Source: Mucilaginibacter mallensis (GTDB lineage Bacteria; Bacteroidota; Bacteroidia; Sphingobacteriales; Sphingobacteriaceae). From it: 64,000 bases of DNA. The stretch is taken from contig NZ_LT629740.1 in NCBI RefSeq assembly GCF_900105165.1, positions 434,001-498,000 of the forward strand. Direction: 5' to 3'. This document shows, in pieces, positions 56,389 to 62,849 of this stretch (position 1 is its first letter; the number at the start of each line of letters is the position of its first letter). A program made the position numbers and the translations under genes. The notes under the pieces are model-generated. The model ran no database searches and was not told the origin of the DNA. It worked only from the letters and a program-made list of their open reading frames with translations.

Positions 56389-56844
56389 ATGAAAGATGGG
56401 TCATCTTTTTATAAAACTATAGCAGCAGCACCGGTAAGGTGCTGTGTGCTTTTTGGGTTAATGCTATTGCCCTCGTTACTGTTTGCGCAGGAAAAGGGCA
56501 AGGTAGAAGTAGTGAAAGACCCCAAAGTTGATTCGCTGGTGCAGGACTATGTGGTAGGCGATAAAGGAAAGAATATCGCGCCTGCCTCATCCGATGGTTA
56601 CCGTATACAAATATTCAGTGGCTCCGACCGCCAGGCTGCTTATGATGCGCAGGCAAAACTTAAGGCTAAATATCCTGACTTAGCAACTTATCTAAGCTAC
56701 CGCGCTCCTAATTTTAAGGTACGCGTTGGTGATTACAGGTCGAGGCTTGAGGCTGAGAAAGTGATGCAGGACTTAAAGCCGTTGTTTGGCGGCCTTTTTA
56801 TTACACAAGAGAAGATCAATCTTCCAAAACTTGATACAGAATGA
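56389..56844 (+). CDS. SPOR-domain protein
   Basis: Likely a periplasmic protein that binds denuded septal peptidoglycan. The 151-residue protein has a hydrophobic signal region (about 15-34, ending LLFAQ) and a C-terminal SPOR domain (about 68-145: GYRIQIFSGSDRQAAYDAQA, then FKVRVGDYRSRLEAEKVM, with the typical RVG and FR/R marks). A GTG at 56446 is an alternative start that still leaves a short signal peptide. A hairpin with T run overlaps the first codons. The stop overlaps the next gene by 4 bases. Confidence 0.87.
   Translation: MKDGSSFYKTIAAAPVRCCVLFGLMLLPSLLFAQEKGKVEVVKDPKVDSLVQDYVVGDKGKNIAPASSDGYRIQIFSGSDRQAAYDAQAKLKAKYPDLATYLSYRAPNFKVRVGDYRSRLEAEKVMQDLKPLFGGLFITQEKINLPKLDTE
56392..56410 (+). 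terminator. Terminator-like hairpin inside the first codons of the SPOR gene
   Basis: A 7-bp stem AAAGATG/CATCTTT with a 3-base loop followed by TT, starting 15 bases after the secA stop. It resembles a weak intrinsic terminator or attenuator for the secA transcript although it lies within the downstream frame. Confidence 0.35.
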
Positions 56845-58025
56845 TCCAGGACAAGATAAGGGAACTATCCGGCAATATATTTAGTGGTGTTGTAGCCAAC
56901 CGCCGTCATTTACACTCCCATCCCGAACTTTCATTTCACGAAGTAGAAACATCTGCCTTTGTAGCAAGAAAACTGGAAGAACTAGGCCTTGAGTACCACA
57001 AAATGGCCGATACCGGTTTGGTAGCCCTTATAAAAGGAGATAAGCCATCAAACAACGTTGTAGCCCTGCGTGCCGATATGGATGCGCTACCTATACTTGA
57101 GGCTAATGATGTGCCATACCGCTCAAAAAACAGCGGCGTAATGCATGCCTGTGGCCATGATGTGCATACCTCATCATTACTGGGTACGGCAAAAATCCTA
57201 ACCAGTTTAAAAAGCGAATTTGGCGGTATTATAAAACTGATCTTTCAGCCAGCTGAGGAAAAATTGCCCGGCGGTGCCAGCCTCATGATAAAAGAAGGCG
57301 TGTTGGAGAATCCTAAACCGCAGGCGGTAATAGGGCAGCACGTAATGCCTTTAATTGATGCCGGTAAAGTAGGTTTCCGCGCTGGAAAATATATGGCATC
57401 GGCTGATGAGCTGTATGTGACTGTAAAAGGTAAGGGCGGCCATGCTGCGCAACCCCAGCAAAATATCGACCCGGTAATTATTACCGCGCATATATTAACG
57501 GCCCTGCAACAGGTAATAAGCCGTTTTGCCGATCCTAAAAATCCATCGGTATTATCGTTTGGTAAAGTGATTGCCAATGGCGCTACCAATGTTATACCTA
57601 ACGAGGTTTATTTGGAAGGTACCTTCCGCACCATGGATGAAAAATGGCGCGCAGATGCCCACATCCGCATGAAAAAAATGGCGGAAGGCATTGCAGAAGC
57701 CATGGGCGGCAGCTGCGATTTCAACATTATGAAGGGCTATCCTTTTTTGGTGAACGAAGAAAAACTAACCGCATCAACCCGTGGCCATGCCGAAGATTAT
57801 TTAGGCAAAGAAAATGTACTCGACCTTGATATATGGATGGCCGCCGAAGATTTTGCATTTTATTCGCAAAAAGCTGATTCATGCTTTTACCGTTTAGGTA
57901 CGCGTAATGAAAGTCGTGGCATTATATCATCAGTGCATACACCAACCTTTGATGTAGAGGAATCTGCATTGGAACTAAGCACCGGTTTAATGGCTTACCT
58001 GGCTATTAAACAATTGGGGAATTAA
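56841..58025 (+). CDS. M20-family amidohydrolase / N-acyl-amino-acid deacylase
   Basis: A zinc peptidase-fold hydrolase of the M20D group (hippurate hydrolase, IAA-amino acid hydrolase, N-acetyldiaminopimelate deacetylase relatives). The 394-residue protein has ALRADMDALPI, the metal-binding HACGHDVHTSSLLG, FQPAEE with catalytic and metal Glu residues, and a dimerisation/lid domain near 180-290. No signal peptide, so cytoplasmic. It overlaps the SPOR gene by 4 bases (ATGA), suggesting a cell-wall-related role such as recycling, but the substrate is unproven. Confidence 0.92.
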   Translation: MIQDKIRELSGNIFSGVVANRRHLHSHPELSFHEVETSAFVARKLEELGLEYHKMADTGLVALIKGDKPSNNVVALRADMDALPILEANDVPYRSKNSGVMHACGHDVHTSSLLGTAKILTSLKSEFGGIIKLIFQPAEEKLPGGASLMIKEGVLENPKPQAVIGQHVMPLIDAGKVGFRAGKYMASADELYVTVKGKGGHAAQPQQNIDPVIITAHILTALQQVISRFADPKNPSVLSFGKVIANGATNVIPNEVYLEGTFRTMDEKWRADAHIRMKKMAEGIAEAMGGSCDFNIMKGYPFLVNEEKLTASTRGHAEDYLGKENVLDLDIWMAAEDFAFYSQKADSCFYRLGTRNESRGIISSVHTPTFDVEESALELSTGLMAYLAIKQLGN

Positions 58026-58045
58026 AGTAACGAATTTAATCAATA

Positions 58046-58140
58046 TGTCATGCTGAACTTGTTTCAGCACCCCACATGCAAAGTGTACAACATGTTGGCT
58101 ATATGGCTTGTGAGATCCCGAAACAAGTTCGGGATGACAG
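58046..58140. repeat. Repeat, TCATGCTGAACTT type, copy 2
   Basis: TGTCATGCTGAACTTGTTTCAGCA, CCACATGCAAAG and a closing GAAACAAGTTCGGGATGACA. In one frame it reads as an apparent N-terminal extension (LNLFQHPTCK...) of the next gene, which is a repeat artefact. Confidence 0.85.
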
Positions 58141-58160
58141 GGGTGTTAGATAAAATATCT

Positions 58161-59090
58161 ATGAACAAATGCGTTTTATTAGCTTTCATCTTTCTCCTTT
58201 TCGCTTTCATCTCAAAAGCACAGGTAAAGCGTTTCAATCCGGATACCATCCGCACTATTGTTATTGATTCGCCAATTAATATCCATTCGCATAAACTGAA
58301 TGTGCAGGATTTTATTGATGTCGTATTAAACGATACCAGCTTTTACCAGGCTTTTCGCAATATGAAACATGCCTCATTTATTGCAGAAAATTATATCTAC
58401 ACCTACGACAAGCACAATAAAATTGACGGTAAAATATACCGTAAAATAAAACGCACCTATGCCAACGGCAGTCATAAAGTTGAATATCTGGCTAAACGCG
58501 ATAGCGGCAATATGTACAAAAAGGATGGCAAATACCAGTTGTATACCGTAAATATGTTTGATTACATTTTTACCAATGCCTACAACAGCAATGGTAATAG
58601 TAGTCCGTTAGGAGCTAAAAGTACCAATGGCGGTAAGGATCAATCGTATAAAGACAAGCTTAAAACCCTCATATTCGCACCCGGTCACCGGGTTGATGGT
58701 ATTCCTTTCATCAGCAATAAAACAGAGATCTTTTCACCGGATATGCGGCAGTATTACGATTATCAGTTTGCCCGCGGTAAGTATTTGGATAGTATACCCG
58801 TTTATCGTTTTAAGGTGATCCAAAAATCAAGCACGCAGGATAATGATGTAGTGATAAAAGAACTCACCACTATTTTTGATACCCGCACATTCCAGATATT
58901 GGGTCGCTATGTTAACCTCAGTTTCCACAATATGTTTATTGATTTTGATGTGCAGATGAATATGGAACTAAACAGGTTTAATGGCGAGCTATTGCCCACT
59001 AAAATAACCTACCAGGGCAATTGGGATATTCCGTTTCATAAGACAGAGCGGGCAAGTTTTTTGATTGTGCAAAAGGATTTTACGCCGTAG
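58161..59090 (+). CDS. Secreted protein of unknown function
   Basis: I start at ATG 58161, which gives a proper signal peptide (MNKCVLLAFIFLLFAFISKAQ); the frame can be extended back to 58050 but that part is a translated intergenic repeat. The 309-residue product is otherwise a soluble, beta-rich, Tyr/Asn/Lys-rich protein (LNVQDFIDVVLNDTSFYQAF, GELLPTKITYQGNWDIPF) with no cysteines after the signal region. I recall similar uncharacterised secreted proteins in Bacteroidota but cannot name a family. It is followed by a REP-like palindrome. Confidence 0.75.
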   Translation: MNKCVLLAFIFLLFAFISKAQVKRFNPDTIRTIVIDSPINIHSHKLNVQDFIDVVLNDTSFYQAFRNMKHASFIAENYIYTYDKHNKIDGKIYRKIKRTYANGSHKVEYLAKRDSGNMYKKDGKYQLYTVNMFDYIFTNAYNSNGNSSPLGAKSTNGGKDQSYKDKLKTLIFAPGHRVDGIPFISNKTEIFSPDMRQYYDYQFARGKYLDSIPVYRFKVIQKSSTQDNDVVIKELTTIFDTRTFQILGRYVNLSFHNMFIDFDVQMNMELNRFNGELLPTKITYQGNWDIPFHKTERASFLIVQKDFTP

Positions 59091-59130
59091 TGTTTTCTCC
59101 AAACGTCATTGCGCGTAAAACACAAAAAAC

Positions 59131-59218
59131 ATGTCATTGCGAGCGATAGCGTGGCAACCTCGTCGCGTTCAATATGCAAGCGACGAGGTTGCTTCGTCGT
59201 TCCTCCTCGCAATGACAT
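59131..59218. repeat. REP-like palindrome, CATTGCGAG family, copy 2 (core inverted)
   Basis: Same outer arms as 38583-38671, but the central block reads CGTCGCGTTCAATATGCAAGCGACG in place of CGTCGCTTGCATATTGAACGCGACG, its exact reverse complement. A solo half-site ACGTCATTGCGCG precedes it at 59103. Confidence 0.95.
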
Positions 59219-59261
59219 AGTGGGTACGGTTTTGAAACAAGTTCAACACGGCGGCGACTAT

Positions 59262-59717
59262 TTACGGTGTTTCAGCAGCAGCTTTAATCACTCTGTTTCT
59301 TTCTGTTAAGAACCTGGTCATATACCTTTTCAATACCAGCCGGTTAACCAGCTTACCCAATATGCCTAATGGTGACTCAAACATAAATACATCCCTCATT
59401 ACCGTATGCTTGTCATCAACCACAGTAAAATGATGCTCATGGGTAAAGCTTTTGAATGCTCCGCTAACCATTTCGTCAACAAAAAGGAAAGGGAAATCAA
59501 ATACGGTAATTTTTGAAGTTAAATTTTGCCATATGCCAAAGTGCCTTGCCCGCCAGGTAACGTTTTCATTCAAGCCGATCAATCCGCTGGTGCGCCCTGC
59601 AATAGCACGTTCGCCGGTTTGTTTGGTTGATTCCATATGCAGATCAATACTGCGCGAGAGGTTGAAAACCGTTTCAACAGGAGCATTTATCTCGGTGATC
59701 AACTCTATTGTTGGCAT
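59262..59717 (-). CDS. SRPBCC-family (START/Bet v1-like) protein
   Basis: A 151-residue single-domain protein beginning with the SRPBCC pattern IELITEINAPVETVFNLSRSIDLH and ending with a long C-terminal helix (RYMTRFLTERNRVIKAA). Close in form to the group annotated as cell-division inhibitor SulA-like or ligand-binding SRPBCC; the fold binds hydrophobic ligands but the ligand is unknown. REP-like palindromes flank it on both sides. Confidence 0.85.
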   Translation of the reverse strand: MPTIELITEINAPVETVFNLSRSIDLHMESTKQTGERAIAGRTSGLIGLNENVTWRARHFGIWQNLTSKITVFDFPFLFVDEMVSGAFKSFTHEHHFTVVDDKHTVMRDVFMFESPLGILGKLVNRLVLKRYMTRFLTERNRVIKAAAETP

Positions 59718-59733
59718 AATGGTTATATAATGT

Positions 59734-59820
59734 ATGTCATTGCGAGCGATAGCGTGGCAACCTCGTCGCTTGCATATTGAACGCGACGAGGTTGCCGCGT
59801 CGTTCCTCCTCGCAATGACA
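59734..59820. repeat. REP-like palindrome, CATTGCGAG family, copy 3
   Basis: Same element and core orientation as copy 1 at 38583-38671, with one small change (TTGCCGCGTCG in place of TTGCTTCGTCG). It lies between the asnS stop and the SRPBCC start. Confidence 0.95.
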
Positions 59821-59860
59821 CAAAAATCAGCGTAATCAAAAAATCATCCTAAATCAGCGC

Positions 59861-61309
59861 TTAAAATTCCGCGTTCTTTGGATATCTTGGGAAAGGTATT
59901 ACATCCCTGATATTGCCCATGCCGGTTACAAACAGTACCAAACGCTCAAAGCCTAAACCAAAACCAGCATGCGGACAAGCGCCGAAGCGCCTTGTATCCA
60001 GGTACCACCAAAGCTCTTCTTTTGGTATGCCCATTTCATCCATGCGTTGCTCCAGTTTATCTAAACGCTCTTCACGCTGCGATCCACCTACAATTTCGCC
60101 AATGCCGGGGAACAAAATGTCCATAGCGCGAACAGTTTCGCGGCCCTGTGCATCGGGCTCATTCTGGCGCATGTAAAACGCTTTAATAGCTTTAGGGTAA
60201 TCGGTTAGTATTACTGGTTTTTTAAAGTGCTTCTCTACCAGGTAACGCTCATGTTCTGATTGCAGGTCGGTCCCCCAGCCTTCAACCGGGTACACGAATT
60301 TTTTCTTTTTATTCGGGGTCGATTCTTTTAGTATGTCGATAGCCTCGGTGTAGGTCAGACGTTCAAAATCATTGTCTAAACAAAACTGCAGCTTATCAAG
60401 TAATGTCATTTCTGATCGCTCGTTTTGCGGTTTTTGTTTTTCTTCCTCGGTTAAGCGCTGCGTTAAAAATTCAATATCATCCTTGTTTTTGTCAAGGGCG
60501 TATTTAATCACGTATTTCAGCATATCCTCAGCCAGATCCATGTTATCAACAAGGTCGTTAAAGGCAACTTCGGGTTCTATCATCCAAAACTCCGCTAAGT
60601 GGCGGGTAGTGTTGGAGTTTTCAGCACGGAAAGTTGGACCGAAAGTATAAATATCACTCAAAGCCATAGCACCAAGCTCACCTTCCAGCTGACCGGAAAC
60701 GGTAAGGTTAGTAGGCCTGCCGAAGAAATCCTGTTTAAAATCTATTTCGCCGGTTTCTGTTTTTGGCGGGTTATCCAGATCGAAATTGGTTACATGGAAA
60801 GTTTCGCCCGCGCCCTCCGCATCAGATGCAGTGATGATAGGCGTGTGCAAATAAACAAACCCACGCTCCTGGAAGAATTGGTGCACCGCAAATGACAGCG
60901 TATTGCGCACACGGAATATAGCGCCGAAGGTATTGGTTCGGAAACGCAGGTGGGCGTTCTCGCGCAAAAACTCTAAGGTTTGGCGTTTAGGCTGTAAAGG
61001 GAATTCATCAGGGTTACAATCGCCTAAAATTTCAATATCCTTTGCAACAACTTCAACTTTCTGACCCTGCCCTAAAGATGGGATCAATTCGCCGGTAACA
61101 CTTATAGCAGCGCCAAAAGTGATCCTTTTTAACAGATCAGGATCGGTGTTTTCAAAATCTACAACGATTTGTAAGTTATTATTAGTTGAGCCATCATTTA
61201 AAGCTATAAAACGATTTTGACGGAAAGCCCGTACCCATCCTTTTACAGTTATCTCCATATTGGTTTGTTCGCTCTCTAATAATGCTTTGATCTTTGTCCG
61301 CTGGCTCAT
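59861..61309 (-). CDS. asnS: Asparaginyl-tRNA synthetase
   Basis: Class II synthetase that charges tRNA(Asn). The 482-residue protein has an N-terminal OB-fold (about 15-100, with [20 protein letters not shown]), then the class II core with motif 2 [21 protein letters not shown] and motif 3 near the C-terminus in [12 protein letters not shown]. The [10 protein letters not shown] region and a bacterial AsnS-type insertion are present. ATG 61309 is used rather than an upstream frame start because a -7 element lies at 61329-61336. Confidence 0.97.
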   Translation of the reverse strand: MSQRTKIKALLESEQTNMEITVKGWVRAFRQNRFIALNDGSTNNNLQIVVDFENTDPDLLKRITFGAAISVTGELIPSLGQGQKVEVVAKDIEILGDCNPDEFPLQPKRQTLEFLRENAHLRFRTNTFGAIFRVRNTLSFAVHQFFQERGFVYLHTPIITASDAEGAGETFHVTNFDLDNPPKTETGEIDFKQDFFGRPTNLTVSGQLEGELGAMALSDIYTFGPTFRAENSNTTRHLAEFWMIEPEVAFNDLVDNMDLAEDMLKYVIKYALDKNKDDIEFLTQRLTEEEKQKPQNERSEMTLLDKLQFCLDNDFERLTYTEAIDILKESTPNKKKKFVYPVEGWGTDLQSEHERYLVEKHFKKPVILTDYPKAIKAFYMRQNEPDAQGRETVRAMDILFPGIGEIVGGSQREERLDKLEQRMDEMGIPKEELWWYLDTRRFGACPHAGFGLGFERLVLFVTGMGNIRDVIPFPRYPKNAEF

Positions 61310-61328
61310 GTAAATATCTTTTGAGCGG

Positions 61329-61336
61329 CAAAAATA
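61329..61336 (-). promoter_or_regulatory. Candidate -7 element (TATTTTTG) for asnS
   Basis: Exact TAnnTTTG on the reverse strand, 20 bases before ATG 61309, leaving a leader of about 15 bases. Confidence 0.5.
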
Positions 61337-61395
61337 CAATTATTTGATTTATTGCCGATAAGCCTTTGAAAAACTATTTGCGAAACTAAAAAAGA

Positions 61396-61420
61396 AAACC
61401 CCGGTGATATGCCGGGGTTT
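61396..61420 (-). terminator. Intrinsic terminator of the DTID-repeat lipoprotein gene
   Basis: A perfect 9-bp stem AAACCCCGG with its complement and a 7-base loop; on the reverse strand it is followed by TTCTTTTTT. It lies 23 bases after the stop of the small lipoprotein gene. Confidence 0.88.
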
Positions 61421-61442
61421 ATATTTTATAACGAAACTATTT

Positions 61443-61697
61443 TTAGTCAATAGTATCCTTTTTAAGTAAAGGGCTCTTCAGTTTTATGTCAATAGTGTCC
61501 TTAAGCCTAAGATTGTGCAAATCAATAGTATCTTTCTTAAGTAAAGGGCTTCTTACATCAATAGTGTCTTTAAGTTTATCATTTATCCCAGTAGTGTTAG
61601 TTTTGCTATGCGTAGCAGGGCTAACGCTATTGTTTTTGGTGCAGGCAGATATTGAGATCAGCAATAAGCCGGAAACAAGCAGGTTTAATTTCTTCAT
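61443..61697 (-). CDS. Small lipoprotein with internal DTID repeats
   Basis: An 84-residue predicted lipoprotein: hydrophobic signal, lipobox ISAC with Cys19, a short Ser/Thr/Asn-rich spacer, then two copies of a unit of about 20 residues (41-59 and 64-84) each made of LKDTID, a short link and SPLLKKDTID. DTID occurs four times and the protein ends exactly on the last one. The repeat is visible in the DNA too, pointing to recent duplication. It has its own terminator. Function unknown; possibly a surface or envelope structural peptide. Confidence 0.7.
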   Translation of the reverse strand: MKKLNLLVSGLLLISISACTKNNSVSPATHSKTNTTGINDKLKDTIDVRSPLLKKDTIDLHNLRLKDTIDIKLKSPLLKKDTID

Positions 61698-61904
61698 ATG
61701 ATTAAGAGTTAGATTTAAAGTTAAAAATTAAGCATTAATATAAATAGAGCAATCCCCAATTTATATGGGGAACTACAAAGTTAAGGATATTATGATATAT
61801 ACAAAAAAAATATCCAGTAAATAGTTAATTAGTAATGAGATAGCGGTTGTAAGCAATAAAAAATTTCACTATAAAACATTAAGAAAAATTAATGTGTATT
61901 TGTT

Positions 61905-61912
61905 TAAGTTTG
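61905..61912 (+). promoter_or_regulatory. Candidate -7 element (TAAGTTTG) for the EamA gene
   Basis: Exact TAnnTTTG match 18 bases ahead of ATG 61930; it lies inside the longer frame from GTG 61894, so the ATG is the likelier start. Confidence 0.45.
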
Positions 61913-61929
61913 ACGCCAATAATAGCAAT

Positions 61930-62799
61930 ATGAATCCCAAACTAAGCCTGGTTATTGGCATCCTGTGTATATCGTTTTCGCCAATATTTGTAAAGCTTGC
62001 AGGGGTATCGCCTTTGGGGGCAGCTTTCTACAGGGTTTTGGTTGCCTGGCTTTGCCTGGTGCCCTATTGCATTGCGGCCAAAAAACTCAGGATTAATAAA
62101 AGGCAACTTATTATAGCGCTAACCGCCGGAGTAGTTTTTGCTTTGGATGTAGCCGTTTGGAATATCTCCCTGTTAAAAATCAGTGCTACAGTATCAACCC
62201 TTATTGCTAACCTGGCGCCTGTTTGGGTGGGCTTATTCAGCTTCCTGCTGTTCAAAAAAAGCTCAGGCATATTGTTTTGGGTAGGCACCCTGATTGCCAT
62301 AACAGGCATGATAATATTAGTAGGGTACCAGCATATTTTACACCTGGAACTGAATACGGGTATTCTACTGGCTATTTTAGCCAGTTTGTTCTACGCAATC
62401 TACATCATGATCACCAAAAATATTATGGCGGGTATTGATGTATTCACGTTTATGTTTTATAGCATGCTGAGTGCAAGTATGTTCTTGTTGCTGGTAAATT
62501 GCTTTATGGGGAATGATATTATTGATTATTCGCCCAAAGTATGGTTCTGTTTTGTGGGGATGGGCCTAATATGCCAGCTTACCGGGTGGCTCACCATCAA
62601 CTACTCGCTGCGTTACCTGGAATCGACCAAAGTGGCTATCACCTTATTGAGCCAAACCGTATTTGCAGGCCTGTTAGCTGCATTTTTACTGAGCGAAAGA
62701 CTGGGTGCCAATGAAATTATAGGCAGTGTAATTGTGCTGGGCGGCATAGCCGTAACATTTTTAAAGGCAGGTAATCAATCAAATAAAATTGTATCTTAA
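61930..62799 (+). CDS. EamA/DMT-superfamily transporter
   Basis: A ten-helix inner-membrane carrier of the drug/metabolite transporter superfamily, two EamA repeats of about five helices each over 289 residues. The first repeat begins KLSLVIGILCISFSPIFVKL and has the typical GAAFYRVLVAW; the second ends with LLSERLGANEIIGSVIVLGGIAV, also typical. Substrate cannot be told. It is followed 50 bases later by dnaG on the same strand, which has its own promoter. Confidence 0.9.
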   Translation: MNPKLSLVIGILCISFSPIFVKLAGVSPLGAAFYRVLVAWLCLVPYCIAAKKLRINKRQLIIALTAGVVFALDVAVWNISLLKISATVSTLIANLAPVWVGLFSFLLFKKSSGILFWVGTLIAITGMIILVGYQHILHLELNTGILLAILASLFYAIYIMITKNIMAGIDVFTFMFYSMLSASMFLLLVNCFMGNDIIDYSPKVWFCFVGMGLICQLTGWLTINYSLRYLESTKVAITLLSQTVFAGLLAAFLLSERLGANEIIGSVIVLGGIAVTFLKAGNQSNKIVS

Positions 62800-62830
62800 C
62801 GTTTGTTAATTATCCATTGATGATTTGCCC

Positions 62831-62838
62831 TACATTTG
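62831..62838 (+). promoter_or_regulatory. Candidate -7 element (TACATTTG) for dnaG
   Basis: Exact TAnnTTTG match 12 bases ahead of ATG 62850, giving a leader of about 7 bases. Confidence 0.5.
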
Positions 62839-62849
62839 CATTTTAGCAC

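Noticed and set aside
58050..58160. N-terminal extension of the secreted protein at 58161
   Set aside because: The extension translates a TCATGCTGAACTT intergenic repeat and would bury a clear signal peptide.
59109..59309. 66-codon forward frame
   Set aside because: Made entirely of the CATTGCGAG repeat and its flanks; no protein features.
61441..61701. Forward-strand frame opposite the DTID lipoprotein
   Set aside because: It is the antisense of a better gene that has a signal peptide, lipobox and its own terminator on the reverse strand.
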